A stretch of DNA of 64,000 nt from Nymphaea colorata (GCF_008831285.2 NC_045138.2:20553934-20617933); one strand, 5' to 3'; shown: positions 33,191 to 45,047, counted from the first letter of the stretch. The notes: generated by a model not told the origin, from the sequence alone. A program made the numbers and translations.

Positions 33191-34314
33191 TGTAATGAGT
33201 TCCGATGGATTTGCTGTAATCTCAATCTACTGCATCCCAGCTATCATTATAGGTAACTGCTGTGTCTAGAGAAGACAAGAGATTAATAGCTTGCAGCTGC
33301 CGTGATGGAGGGGGAAGGATTCTAGAGGCTGATCCAAAATTCTATCATGCTGATGGATTCTTTTGCACAGAATCTGATTTTGAATGCTCAAATGAAAGAG
33401 ATGCAATCTGAAAATAAGCAGGTTGTTACAGTTTCTACTAATAAAGCCTGACTAAGGCGGATGAATAGGGAAGATGCAGATGGAGAGGAGCTTAAATCAC
33501 GTGATTCCTGCCATCTATAAAACTAAATGCAGCGAGAAGCTACTGATTTCCAAGGCTTCACCTCCATGTTGATTCTGTGTTGGTTTCAGTTCCAATTCAG
33601 AATTAATTATTCGACTTACAGATGGAGCAGTAAACCTGTTGATTGGACTGTATAATGAAAGTAATTGCAGATTACTCTGCAGCTTCTGAACTAATTAGGT
33701 GGTTCATTTAAACAGATTGTAGGACTGTACATTTTTCTCTGTCAGTATAATCCCTTGTATAGTAGTTGACTTGGTGTTGTTCATATATAATAATGGAAAA
33801 GGTCTACCCAACAATCTTCTCCTCAAAATAACTATGATAAAGCAGTTGTAGGTGCGGCTTAACTGCTGGACATGATATGTGTTCATTCAGATAAAATCAA
33901 AGAACCTTCATTTGTTTGTGCAGCTTCCCAAGTAGACTGGCATTTGGCAATCCATTGTTTCGTATCACTCAATCGCTGACAGCATGGTTCCTCTGTCTCT
34001 GCACTTTGACGATGCATGTTCGGGTGATTCGGAGGAGGAAGTGGCCACACTTTATCAAATTTAAGTAGTAGATTGTTTCCTCCTAATGGAAGTAACTATA
34101 CAAGCAGTATCAGATCTTGAACTTGTTGGTTCTTATTAGGAGAAGCTCTAATGCAGCTGAATTCCTTTTGGTTTATGCTTGGGCTTTGGTACGTAACAAA
34201 AAAATCCAATTACTATCTGATTCTGCATTCCAGGTGTTGATGAATGATTTAACAATGGGGTTTCTTCTTTACCATCAGATAAGGTGGCCAGTGGACCGGG
34301 TAAGAACTGACGTA
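33191..34314. other. Intergenic, nothing recognised
   Basis: No supported feature; frames near 33300 and 34120 are short and unrecognised. Confidence 0.35.
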
Positions 34315-34500
34315 GGGGCGGAGGCAAGATGTGGGTAATTGCCTACTCAAACTCACTAAAAATTTTTACTTTTATATTGACACTTCAGCGTAATTTTGAT
34401 CATTTATATATTGGTGTTTTTTAAAGATTTGAAACATTATAACTAATAGCCCTTAACTAAAATTTTTTGGCAATGGCCCTTCAAAACTGTCCCTGGCCTT
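34315..34500 (+). mobile_element. GGCGGAGCCA-family element (type D/B mix)
   Basis: Starts AGGGGCGGAGGCAAGATGTG with GGGTAATTGCCTACTC, continues through TTGACACTTCAGCG and TTTTAAAGATTTG, and ends near TTTTTTGGCAATGGCCC. Confidence 0.5.
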
Positions 34501-34552
34501 TGAAAACTCCACACTTCACACTATTCAGCCAGGCATGGGCCCACGGGCAGAG

Positions 34553-34695
34553 TCAAAGTAGGGCTCGTCAAAAAAAATTTAAAAAGAAATTTATATTTAA
34601 ATTTTAAAAAATTTCACTTGTTTTATATAAAAATTTTGTCAAAATTTAGAAACTTTAATTCAGCCTCATGAAAAGTTTCTGGCTGCCCCTATATA
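34553..34695 (-). mobile_element. GGCGGAGCCA-family element (type A), reverse copy
   Basis: GGCAGAGTCAAAGTAGGG at the left, AAAATTTCACTTGTTTTATA and AAATTTAGAAACTTTAATTC inside, GAAAAGTTTCTGGCTGCCCC at the right. Confidence 0.6.
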
Positions 34696-35195
34696 CGCCC
34701 GCATGCTGCAAGCTTGAGCTAAGAGAACTTAGATCAAGCCCGGTTTGAAACAGAGTTCCTGGGTGGTCTGAGCCAGCCTGACCCAGTTTGCCTTTCCGCT
34801 GTAAATCCGGTGGAAGATGAGCTCCCCTACCTTTGTTAAAATGAATGAAAGAAGACCCACTTCGCCTTTCACCTCATATTTCATATATATGATGAGGTAC
34901 TATTATATAAAACCTTATCTTTGTTCAAATAAGTCTTCTCTTTCATTTTTTTCTTCACAGGTGTCAACTATGACTGAGCTGGTAAGTGTATTGCTACATA
35001 TACTCTTACTATTTTGAACCAACTAAAATGTTCCTTAGCTAGGGAAATTGATTCATAAAGAATATCTTCCAGTTGTAGGAGCTTAGGAATTTGAAGGTGA
35101 ATTTCTTAGCATGACCTGGTCGGGGACTGGCAGCTACTCTAGCTAGAAAGAGAAAAAGATCATTGAACAGAAGATCTTAAATGTTCTAGCAAGAG
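34696..35195. other. Intergenic, nothing recognised
   Basis: No supported feature. Confidence 0.35.
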
Positions 35196-35370
35196 CAGAG
35201 GAAGAAATTTCTAGTTAAGGGGTACGAATAATAAATTTTAAATTTTTAAGAGACATCAACATGTAAATGAAAAAAATTGTCTTGAGGTGTCAACATAAAA
35301 ATAAGTATTTTTTTTTTGTAGGTCTGTGTAGAAAACGGCCCACACGTTGCCCAGGCCTACCTCTGCCCGG
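35196..35370 (+). mobile_element. GGCGGAGCCA-family element (type B)
   Basis: Starts AGCAGAGGAAGAAATTTC, then AATTTTAAATTTTTAAGAGA, ATGTAAATGAAAAAAATTGT, CTTGAGGTGTC, and ends GGCCCACACGTTGCCC...CTACCTCTGCCC. This is the last copy of the family that I can see; none is visible from here to 64 kb. Confidence 0.6.
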
Positions 35371-35477
35371 AAGTTCCAACCAACTACCATTTTGGAATCT
35401 GACTTTTTAAATGATAATCAAATACGGTCTTCATGATGAACATGGTGATTAAACCCCAAGGGATTCCACGGAATTGA

Positions 35478-35592
35478 TCACACTATTGTCTGGTAACAGA
35501 GTTGGTTACTGGTTTGATTCCTATAGGTACTAACCCACTATTGTCTGGTAACGAACCGTTGGTTACGGGTTCGATTCCTGTAGACACTAGCC
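35478..35592. repeat. Two-copy repeat with a tRNA T-arm-like motif
   Basis: Two copies of about 57 bp begin CACTATTGTCTGGTAAC and contain GGTTACKGGTTYGATTCCT. In the second copy ACGGG-TTCGATT-CCTGT can fold as a T arm, but D and anticodon arms are missing, so neither is a tRNA gene. Confidence 0.8.
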
Positions 35593-35771
35593 AAAGCAGA
35601 CATAAACTCTGCGAGTGGGCTAGCATCATAATTTTTTTGTTTAAAGTTGTAAAAACACGGAGGTTGGTCGTCAACCTGGAGCTTTAGCTTATAGAAGGCA
35701 GACCCATTAAATAATGGGGCTCTTCCAGCTTTTGGAATCACTCCAGTTCGACAAGGAATAGTCAGGCACCA

Positions 35772-35776
<5 letters not shown>

Positions 35777-35823
<47 letters not shown>
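35777..35823. repeat. (TA)n microsatellite
   Basis: About 47 bp of TA; a (CT)n run follows at 35942-35968. Confidence 0.97.
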
Positions 35824-35828
<5 letters not shown>

Positions 35829-35969
35829 GCTAAGTCTTCATTTGGGATGAACAGGAAAAAGGTCAATGGTTCATTTTCTGTTGCTTGCATGAAAAGGAAA
35901 GTGGCTTCAGTGGTTCTTTTTCTGATGAGTTACATACATGGCTCTCTCTCTCCCTCTCTCTCTCTCTCA

Positions 35970-36803
35970 CAAAGCTTACCTCAAAGAGTGTGATTGTTAG
36001 ACAAGGTCACAGGAGATCAATGATATATAAAGGCAAATCTAAACTTGGCATATTAATATTATATGATATTCTGATCATGGAGGTATCCTTGGTCGCACAT
36101 ACACAGTTCTATTACTTGTTTTAAGTTCATCACCACCCAATTGATTTTGTAATGTTAAGATGTTAAAAGAGTTTTTTAGATAAAAAATTATAAAACATAC
36201 ACTACCGAACTATAGGATTATATTGAGATAATGTTGTACATAGTGTTCCAAAATATTTTTTCCTAATATTTTGAAATTAACATTGTGATTTCTTTACAGT
36301 TCAAAATGACAAGAGGATCAAGATATTTTCAGATATTGGAGGTATTTTGTGATTATGGTGCTAAAAAGGAATTAAATTACAAGATCAGGGTCTAATTCAC
36401 CACATTTTGATGCCGTCACACACTTAATTTCTTATATATGACTAATGTTGTGATCATTTCCTCAAGCTCTAAATCTCAGAAAAGCAAGTTTGCATGTTAC
36501 TTGATCTTCTACTTTGGTGAGGTATCAGGATGTTCCCCCATTTAAAACCTAAAATAGAAAAGTAACCTGACAAATCCCTCAATAAATATTATTACAAACC
36601 AAACTTAAATTAACAACGTAATTCTACAACTTATAAAATTGAAAGATATAAGAAACATAGTGTCAGATATAACCACAATGTAAAACATATGCATGAACTG
36701 CACCGCAAAAATTGAATTACATGACAAAAAAATAAAAGCAAATAAATTGGAAAAAAATAAGGAAAAGAAAGATATGCAACTTTTGATCAATAGCAATACT
36801 GGG
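35970..36803. other. Intergenic, nothing recognised
   Basis: No supported feature. Confidence 0.35.
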
Positions 36804-38648
36804 ACCAACTGTCACACCCCAACCTTTTTACCCCCAAATAATTTTTTTTTTCTAAACATAAAGCATTAAGGTGCGACGACACAACAATTCAAAAAAGAAA
36901 GAGCTATGCCATTAAAAACAACGGGGCAAACTTTCATTTATATAACAATTTCAGTTCATACAAAATTACATCAATGTATATGATAAAAATGGCCCAAACT
37001 GTATGATTGATGTCTAACAAAAACAAGACATCAATATAACTCTGTTTGCATTCTAAAATTTTCATTGGTTTTGGAGTGCTTCAAAGAAATGAGGTTTTGT
37101 TTTGAAAGAGGAAATAAAGGGACTCGCCCGTCGGTACGAGGATAGAGCGTTTCTGGCGCCTTTATCGGGGGTAATCAATCCAAGGGTTATGTTTATCATT
37201 GATGCATTTCGTTTTAACTTAAACATCTTTTTGATTCTATATGCGGTGTAGAAAATATTGAAAGTTTGATGTTTCAAACTTTTGAAAAGGTTCTTGAAAA
37301 GTTCTTGAAAATGTGAAATGTTTTGAGGAAAAAGTGGAACTAGTAAATATCATTTGAAAAGCTTGTGAAATCATTTTGAAATCACTTTAATGTTCTCTTA
37401 AGACTTTAAGTAGGTTTGAGATTTTGCTCTAATTCGTTTACCACCTAGCTAGAGCTCCATCCCATCTTGCTTAAGTTTTTTTGGAGGTGTGCTTGTGATC
37501 ATAAGTGAAATAAAGTGGATGAGAATGCATGGATGCATTTATCCTATATGATTGAAAGAATGTAAAACATTCATACCACAACATTCATTTAAAGTCATTC
37601 CTACCACAACATACATCTAAGATTTTGTTGTTATAATTATTGTATATAAGAAGAAAAAGTTTTTGAAAAGGGACATGGATTGTAGACCATCAAGCATGAT
37701 TCCAATATTGGGTTATTACTTGGTTTGTGGTATTAATGAAGTTGGTAAATAGAAAGTTCGTGAGAAAAGAATATTAAAAGAATACAAGAGATAAAACATT
37801 CTTATGAAAAGAAAGAGAGAGAGATAGAGAAAGACATGCATATAGCCATCACGTATACACATATATGAAAGCTTAAGAGAAAAAGATGTATTAATTTGAA
37901 GAGAAAGAATAGAGGTTTTAGAGGAAAAGAAAAATATACATACGTATATATGGGTATGAATAAGAAATTTTGTAGGTGAAGATATTTGTCTTGAAAAGAG
38001 AAATAAAATATTTGAAAAAGAGGAAATATAGCACATATGCATACACATTCAAGCATATATGAAAATTTGTAAAATGGAAAGTGAAAGCATAGAGAGAGAA
38101 AGATGGGGGGTATCATCACGTGTGCATGGATGTATATAATATGTATATACATATGTGCCTTCACAAGATTAGAAATCAAGGAATAACTTAACACTACCAA
38201 CTTCAAGTTAATGTGGGCCGGAGGGGAGCTTGGACTCATGCAAGAGTCCAAGCTAAGTCCCTAAGGCTATGTTAAAAGATTGCTTTTGAAAATGTTTTGG
38301 AAAATATGATTTGTATAAGCATAGAATGTTGTTATTTAATTTGTTGTAAGAGATATATTTCTTTCACCGTTGGGTATGGAAGAAAACAAGCAATATAACG
38401 AGACACTCATTAGGGTTCCTAATGGGGTAATTAGGAAGGAAACTTATACGCAATGACATGAGAATGCATTTGTTAACATGTACATATTTGTGAAGGCTTT
38501 TCCGTGTTGGACAAGTCCCAACCTCAAAAATTAATAATAAGATAAAAATGAAGAACTCCAAGCCACACTCTCATTCTCATCATACATTCACATATAGACG
38601 GAAAACCAAACAACTATGTATGAGTGATACATGGATAATATTCAAGGA

Positions 38649-38693
<45 letters not shown>

Positions 38694-38734
38694 GAAGAGA
38701 AAGATTCAACTAGAAAGGAGGGCATAATATAACT

Positions 38735-39745
38735 ATGAAATAAATGATCATCTCATCTTTCCATGCTCCCAGTGCACTTGAGCATAGCCTCTTGTCTCTA
38801 AAAAGAGATTGAGTGCTATCTCCTTTGGCCATGGGGAGATAAAGATGAGAAGAAAATAAAGAAATGAAAGCAATGCTGCATTCAATAAAAGGGAAAACAT
38901 GATTCAATCGTGAAATGAAAGATTATCTCATCTTTCCATGCTCCCGGCGCACTTGAGCATAGCCTCTTGTCTCTAAAAAGAGGTTGAGTGCTATTTCCTT
39001 TGGCATGAAGATGAGAAGGGAAGATGAAAACAATAACAAGACTATGTTCAAGAAAAAGAAATAGCATAATAATAACATATTAATGAAAAATAACAACAAC
39101 AAAAATACTTGAAAGAGCATGATTTAATCATAAAACAAAATATCTTTTCATCTTCTTATGCTCTCGGTGCACTTGAGCATAGCCTCTTGTCTCTAAAAAG
39201 AGGTTGAGTGCTATCTCTTTTGGCCATGGAGAGATGAAGATGAGAAGAGAAAATGAAAACAATCAACAAAACTATGTTCAAGAAAAAGGAATAGCATAAT
39301 AATAAGAACATATTAATGAAAAATAACAACAACAAGAATATTTGAAAAAGTATGATTTAATCATAAAATAAAATACCATATCATCTTTTCATGCTCCCGG
39401 TGTACTTGAACATAGCCTCTTGTCTCTAAAAAGATGTTAAGTGCTATCTCCTTTGGCCATGATGAGATGAAGATGAGAAGAGAAAATGAAAACAATCAAC
39501 AAGACTATGTTCAAGAAAAATGAATAGCATAATAATGAGAATATATTAATGAAAAATAACAACAACAAGAATACTTGAAAGAACATGATTTAATTATAAA
39601 ATAAAATATCATCTCATCTTCTTATGTTCTCGGTACACTTGAGCATAGTCTCTTGTCTATAAAAAGAAGTTGAGTGTTATCTCCTTTGGCCATGGAGAGA
39701 TCAAAATGAGAGAAAAATAAAGAAATGAGATGATGATGATTACAT
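38735..39745. repeat. Five-copy tandem repeat, about 175-232 bp period, inside the solo LTR
   Basis: CACTTGAGCATAGCCTCTTG followed by TCTCTAAAAAGAGGTTGAGTG recurs at about 38776, 38950, 39170, 39401 and 39632. The later units add a segment with ACTATGTTCAAGAAAAA and AATAACAACAACAA. Spacing grows from about 174 to about 232 bp. Confidence 0.9.
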
Positions 39746-40150
39746 ACCTCTAATAAGAAATGACCTAAGGAACATAAACACCTTCACTTGAAGATCACCT
39801 TGAAGCTCCAAGATGATGCCTCCAAGAGGATTGTAATAGCACTACAAAACAAATCTTATAATATATCAAAACATTTGCATGCATACATACATTCACTCAC
39901 AAAACAATCATTCAATCACATCGCAATCCTAGGATCTCACAGTCATACCTCTAATAAGAAATGACCTAAGGAAGATAAACACCTTCACTTGAAGATCACA
40001 TTGAAGCTCCAAGATGATGCCTCCAAGAAGATTGTAATAGCACTACAAAACAAATCTTATAATATATCAAATCATTTGCATGCATACATACATTCACTCA
40101 CAAAACAATCATTCAATCACATCGCAATCCTAGGATCCCACGGTCATAGG
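39743..40150. repeat. Two-copy tandem repeat of 201 bp inside the solo LTR
   Basis: CATACCTCTAATAAGAAATG at 39743 and again at 39944 opens two almost identical units that end with CGCAATCCTAGGATC. A third, aborted start (CATACCTGTCGGG) follows near 40203. Confidence 0.92.
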
Positions 40151-41802
40151 AACACACATTCACACGTTTCATTCCAGGCAGGAATTTACCAGAAATACCG
40201 TCATACCTGTCGGGCGTCCACAAAACACTGAAAACGCCTCAAGCTTCACGTCTGATCGCTCAAAGTCTACGGGATATACACGGTGTACCTGCAAACATAC
40301 ACAAGTGGTAAATGACTAAATTCTCTATTGGTTTAGCTCCACAATCAAAACAAATAAAAAAAAAAATCATTGAGGCATGGAATTGCCTCAAGATGGTGTT
40401 GACAGGTAGTGTCGACCTACAAAGCCCTCACAAATGTCTCTTCCCAACTCTTTGAGGTTGTGACCAAACATCTAAACTCAAAGCTTCGAACAATCTATCA
40501 CTAACACACATCTCATTAGCTTTTTTTAGTTGAATCGTCTTCCCAATAATACACCTAACTTGAATGATCTTTTCCAGCTAACATCTAAAAACGCCCGCCG
40601 ACAATAGTATGTACCACAAGTTGCAATAACGGTCCTATATCTTCTCAACCACATCCAACCTTTACCATGTTTCCAAATAGCTTCAAAAATCAACACTTCA
40701 TGCTAAAGAGATAGATATACACGTGGATTCTTGTTCTTCTAAAAAATAATCATAAACTTCTCCCAAAATGACAACATCACTAAAATGCAATCCAAACCAT
40801 CAAATCATGAGTCTAGCGTGTTCAAATAATAATTAATCATGCTCTAATAGATAATAGTCAACAATCTAAGCTCGATTAGGCCTTGCTCACCCCAAGTTAA
40901 AAGTCCAAACTGCTATGATGCTTTCAGCAGCCACCCTACAAATTCAAGTGATCCCCCAAACAACCAAAATTAACTGTCATCATCACCCCCCAAGTCTTCA
41001 ACTCGTTGGCATGGGAGGATATGATGTGTCCCCAACTGCAATCCAAACCAACGGCCACCAAAATAATCAAAAACAGCAATAAGGAGGTTAAAAGATGACC
41101 TTCCGCGGTGAAGAGCTGGTTCGGTTGAAGATGGGAGACACTCAGAGTGAGGACAAACTGGCGGAAAAGAGAGAGTGTGCAGAGGGAGAGTGCACGACTG
41201 AGGGGCTGCTGATGGAGGGGAGACTGACAGGGAGAGGGAGAGGGCAGAGGGGAGGGAAATCGAGTGGGGGAAATGGGAGAGATGGTGAGGAGGAGACAGA
41301 TGAGACGAGGAGGGAGCTCGAGCAGAGAGGGAGAGAGAGAGAAAACGTGTGGGCAGAGGGTGCTGACGGAGAGGGGAGAGGCTGCGTAGGAGGGAGGAGG
41401 AGAAGAAGGAAGAGGAAGGAGGAGGCGGAGAGAAATCGGAAGCCTCACCTGAGCACCACCGCCGCTGTTCTCGTCACCGCCTTGCACCAACCTTCGTCTT
41501 CTTCTTCTTATTCGCGTTGGCACGAGAGGCAACAAAGGGGGACTAAGAGGAAGACGAGGGAGAAGGGCCCTCGCGTCAGGTTCCTTCACGCCAAAGGGTT
41601 CGGGTCTGGGTCTGGACCCGCTCCAACTCGACCTGCAATAAAACGAGCGTTACACCAACAGCAAAAGTCACATTTTCCATAGACATAACCAACTCAAATT
41701 TTGAAATGGAACATATAATTCATTATTCATTTATATCTCTTGACTGATGAAATGGTTGACATAAAGTGACATTTGACATTTGATAAGGATATGCCATCCA
41801 AG

Positions 41803-41849
41803 CGCATCTCTCTCTCCCTCTCCCTCTCCCTCTCTCTCTTTTCTATGTT

Positions 41850-41881
<32 letters not shown>

Positions 41882-41882
41882 C
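41803..41882. repeat. (CT)n...(GA)n inverted microsatellite
   Basis: A CTCTCTCCCTCTCC-type tract faces a (GA)n tract across about ten bases, so the strand can fold into a long hairpin. Confidence 0.9.
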
Positions 41883-42399
41883 CACCCTAGTTGTTGCCTT
41901 GTAATTTTCTGCTGTTTGTTTTTCATGAAATAGAAAACCTTTTTACTCCTGATGGAAATTTACAGTCTTTCTTGCCTTTCCAATGGAACTCAAAATTCTT
42001 CATCTTCGCTAACTATACTTTAGCTTGTACTTGTACGTCATGTGAGCTCATTTTGCAATACAGAAGGTCGATGCTTTGGGAATTCAAAATGGAAATTGAC
42101 TACCTACTAACTCGTGTCCCAACTGTTGTGCCAACCTTTTTAAAGATAATTTAGTATTCATCATAAATCCAACCATATAGATGGATGCAAAGTATATGTT
42201 AAATTTTATATGATCAAAAAATCATAAAAGAAATAGATGTATAAAATAAATTTATAATGTTTTAAAGTTAACTCTTTCACTTTTCTTGACACATAAAATT
42301 CTTTATAAACATCTGAATTTTGTAACTTTTTAGATTTATATCTTCATATAATTTATATCTATCTATATGGTTAGATTTACAAGAAAAAACTTATCGCAC

Positions 42400-42862
42400 G
42401 CACACGCACCCGCACATACTGGATAAGAGGATACATGTTTGTGTGTGTGTGACCTGCTTATACATTTTATTTTCACATATTTAAGCCAAAGTGTCTTCTG
42501 TGTGTGTGTGTGTGTGACCTGTTTACACAATTATACATTTATATAAAGAGAAAAAACCCAAAGTGCGTTCCACTTAAAACAAACTCAGGCATACTTAATT
42601 TGCGTGTGTGTGCGTGCATGCACACGAGTGTGACCGGTCTACACGATTATCTAAAGCGACACAAGCCAAAGTATCTTCATTCAACTTAAAAGGACACATG
42701 CATACTTTGTGCGTGTGCGTGCACGCAACCTACTTATACATTTATATGAAGAGAGACAAAGCCAAAATGACTACTTAAAACACACACACACGTATTTTAT
42801 GTGTGTATGACATGCTTTTACATTTATATAAAGAGAGACAAGCCGATAAAGTGCGTCTTCAT
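42400..42862. repeat. Tandem array of about 110-bp units with embedded (GT)n
   Basis: Each unit has a GTGTGTG or CACACAC run, then GACCTGCTTATACA-like words, TTTATATAAAGAGA, and AAGCCAAAGTGTCTTC-like words. I count four to five units (near 42430, 42500, 42605, 42710 and 42790) with strong drift. Confidence 0.75.
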
Positions 42863-42869
42863 TTTTAGT

Positions 42870-43620
42870 TCTTGTGCACTCATATATTTGCCTTTGGAAT
42901 ATAACTTCTGTGAAGATGCCGAAAGTAGATGCTACCGCTAACAAAGAACCGACCAAACGCATGGAAAGGAAGTAAAGGTCTGAACACCTTTCTCACTTCT
43001 GTCTACTCTTTAACTCCCAAGTAACTTTGTCCCTCTCTTTGCTTCTCCATGCAGGTTTTGCTTATCATATTTCATTCCTCTACTTTTTAAGTGCTACTTT
43101 ATTCTCCACCCCTTTTCTGCTTTGGAGGATCTATAAAGTTGCTAAAAGAAGATGTTAGTCATCTTACATAATGAAATCGGAAATGATTGAGAAAGCAACT
43201 TCGTTTTTTAGAATTCTTGTGAAAGGTGTTTTGATTATGAGATCCATATGTTATATATCTTTTTTCTTTTTCATTAATCCCCTTATCTTAATGTGTTACA
43301 TATTCATTTTTCTGATCATATATCAGCACTGAATGTTTTTCGCTTCCGTTTTTAGCTCACTTCTTTGGAGGAGATTCTATAACTCCACCTGAAAACTCAG
43401 TTAATAAACTCAGTGGAGCTGAATTGGTTCTATTAACATAGTCTTAATGAGAAATCAAGGATCTTTAAAACTTCAATAAACAAGGGAATATTTAAACAAG
43501 TTCTATAGAAATGAAGTGAAAATGAATGACTTGTAATATATAGGGTTCATTCAAACCTCCTCATATGTGCTTCTTGCTTAAATTATATCATGATTTTCAC
43601 TAGAATTGGCAAATTAGAGG
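42870..43620. other. Intergenic, nothing recognised
   Basis: No supported feature. Confidence 0.35.
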
Positions 43621-43631
43621 CACTTCAAATT

Positions 43632-43925
43632 AAGGGTGGATGTTGGGCCGGGGTCGGGCTGGCCCGGCCTGATTGGGCCCGAGCCTAGGCCGGGAAAAAC
43701 CTGGCCCGGGCCCAATAGGCCAGCCCAAGTCAGCCCGTTTAGATTAAAAAATATATATTTTTTTTGTTTTAATAATATATATTTATTATTAATAAATATA
43801 TTTTATATTTAAAAAATTATTTTATAATTAAAAAATTATTTTTAAATTTTAAATGGGCCTGCCCCGAGCCGAGACCCGAGCTATCGGACCGGGCCCAGGC
43901 CCGACCCGGCCCAATGCCCACCCTT
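43632..43925. mobile_element. AAGGGTGGGC-type MITE with 10-bp duplication
   Basis: Left end AAGGGTGGATGTTGGGCC; reverse complement of the right end AAGGGTGGGCATTGGGCC. ACTTCAAATT (43622-43631) and ACTTCAGATT (43926-43935) flank it, a 10-bp duplication with one mismatch. The interior has GGCCCGG-rich shoulders around an AT-only core. It is the sister of the copy at 4775-5006. Confidence 0.8.
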
Positions 43926-44069
43926 ACTTCAGATTTAGACATCATAAACTTGGAGACTATCAGATTGGCATCTGTTCTCCCTAACGTCAAATCCACTTTG
44001 ACCAAATTTGCTTCTTTGTTTTTCTTTTTTTTTTCATGGGTTTTTTTCTTTGGATACTTAATTATCCAC

Positions 44070-44233
44070 ATTTTTATCCATCATAAAAAACATATTAGAG
44101 TTTTTAACGGGGGCAATTTCTTTAGAGAAAGATCACCACTGCTCCTCAACTTTCTTTCTTCTACGATTTTTCCATTCCCTTTATTTATCATCCTTTTTTT
44201 TACTCCATTTTCCTTAATTTCCATGGCATTGAA

Positions 44234-44331
<98 letters not shown>

Positions 44332-44822
44332 GTTTAATGAAACCCTTTTTGCTACGTCGTTCAATCCTATATTTGAGTAGAGGCAAAAGAAGAGCTCCCA
44401 TGCACTATGAAAGCGAAGAAAGTAGGGAAATTTCTATTTTTCGTCTTACCTTTTACTTTTATAATTTCAAAAAATGAAGCACTGTTTATTATTCCCTAAA
44501 AGAGACAGTTTCCGTAAAGCTGTTAAAAAAGGGCCAACGTTGACTTTTTTTTTGTTAAAAAAAATACAAACACGTAGGTTCGCTTTTCAAGTTTACAAAA
44601 ATTCACTTCATGCCCTTATATGTTTCTCGCCTTTTTAGACAATATTGTGTACACTGCTGTTCGTGCAGATGGAGAAATTCATGTTAACCATTTCAAATTC
44701 AGATTTGATCAGTGACGTGTTTACTTAATTAGTTAGTTCCAAAAGGAACCGAGGTGCGTTTCTATCTTTATTTTTTCAAGAAAGACAAAACAAATCAACC
44801 TGGAATTCACTCTTCCCGACTC
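44070..44822. repeat. Left copy of a 0.75-kb direct duplication flanking the Harbinger element
   Basis: From ATTTTTATCCATCAT to CTTCCCGACTC this 753-bp segment is repeated at 51514-52231. Apart from the length of the (TA)n/(CA)n array (44233-44330 here) the only difference I find is one base (CGTCGTTC here, CGTCTTC there). Its right edge is immediately followed by the transposon end GGGCCCG. Confidence 0.97.
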
Positions 44823-44828
44823 GGGCCC

Positions 44829-45047
44829 GTTTGATGGGCGGGTGAAATTTAACACGGTAAGTTTACCAAGGTAAATTTTTCTAGAAAAATTTAGTGGATG
44901 AAATTTTACCCTCTTCCAAAACGAGACCCTGTTTGATTGTCGGGTGAAATTTAACGTGGTAAATTTAACCCAGTTTGATGAACATGAAGAATTTAACGTG
45001 GTAAATTTAACCCTGTTTGATGCACATGGAAAATTTAACATGGAAAA
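44829..45047. repeat. Subterminal repeats of the Harbinger element, left end
   Basis: GTTTGATNNNCRNGTGAAAT-like starts followed by TTTAACRYGGTAAATTTAAC recur at about 44829, 44931, 44972 and 45016. The first copy includes the terminal repeat itself. Such arrays are usually transposase-binding sites; that role is an inference. Confidence 0.85.

Larger units (their letters stand above)
36810..41654. mobile_element. Very long solo LTR (4.85 kb)
   Basis: The segment begins TGTCACACCCCAACC, a start I know from many plant Gypsy LTRs, and ends AAACGAGCGTTACA. CCAAC stands on both sides (36805-36809 and 41655-41659), the 5-bp duplication of an LTR integration. I see no second LTR, primer site, polypurine tract or polymerase domain inside, so a solo LTR left by recombination is the best reading; a long-LTR family (Ogre/Tat or LARD type) is likely. 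The interior holds two sets of tandem repeats, a (GA)n run at 38651-38690 and a GA-rich, GC-richer stretch at 41090-41590 with open but low-complexity frames on both strands. Orientation is unknown. Confidence 0.65.

Noticed and set aside
35500-35592. tRNA gene
   Set aside because: Only a T arm and part of an acceptor stem can be drawn; D and anticodon arms do not fit.
37716-38251. Two overlapping hydrophobic frames that look like membrane proteins
   Set aside because: They are the complement of GA- and A-rich LTR sequence; Phe/Leu/Ser richness is expected from composition.
41095-41682. Long plus- and minus-strand frames in the GA-rich part of the solo LTR
   Set aside because: Low-complexity Glu/Arg/Gly or Leu/Pro/Ser translation on both strands follows from purine-rich composition, with no domain.
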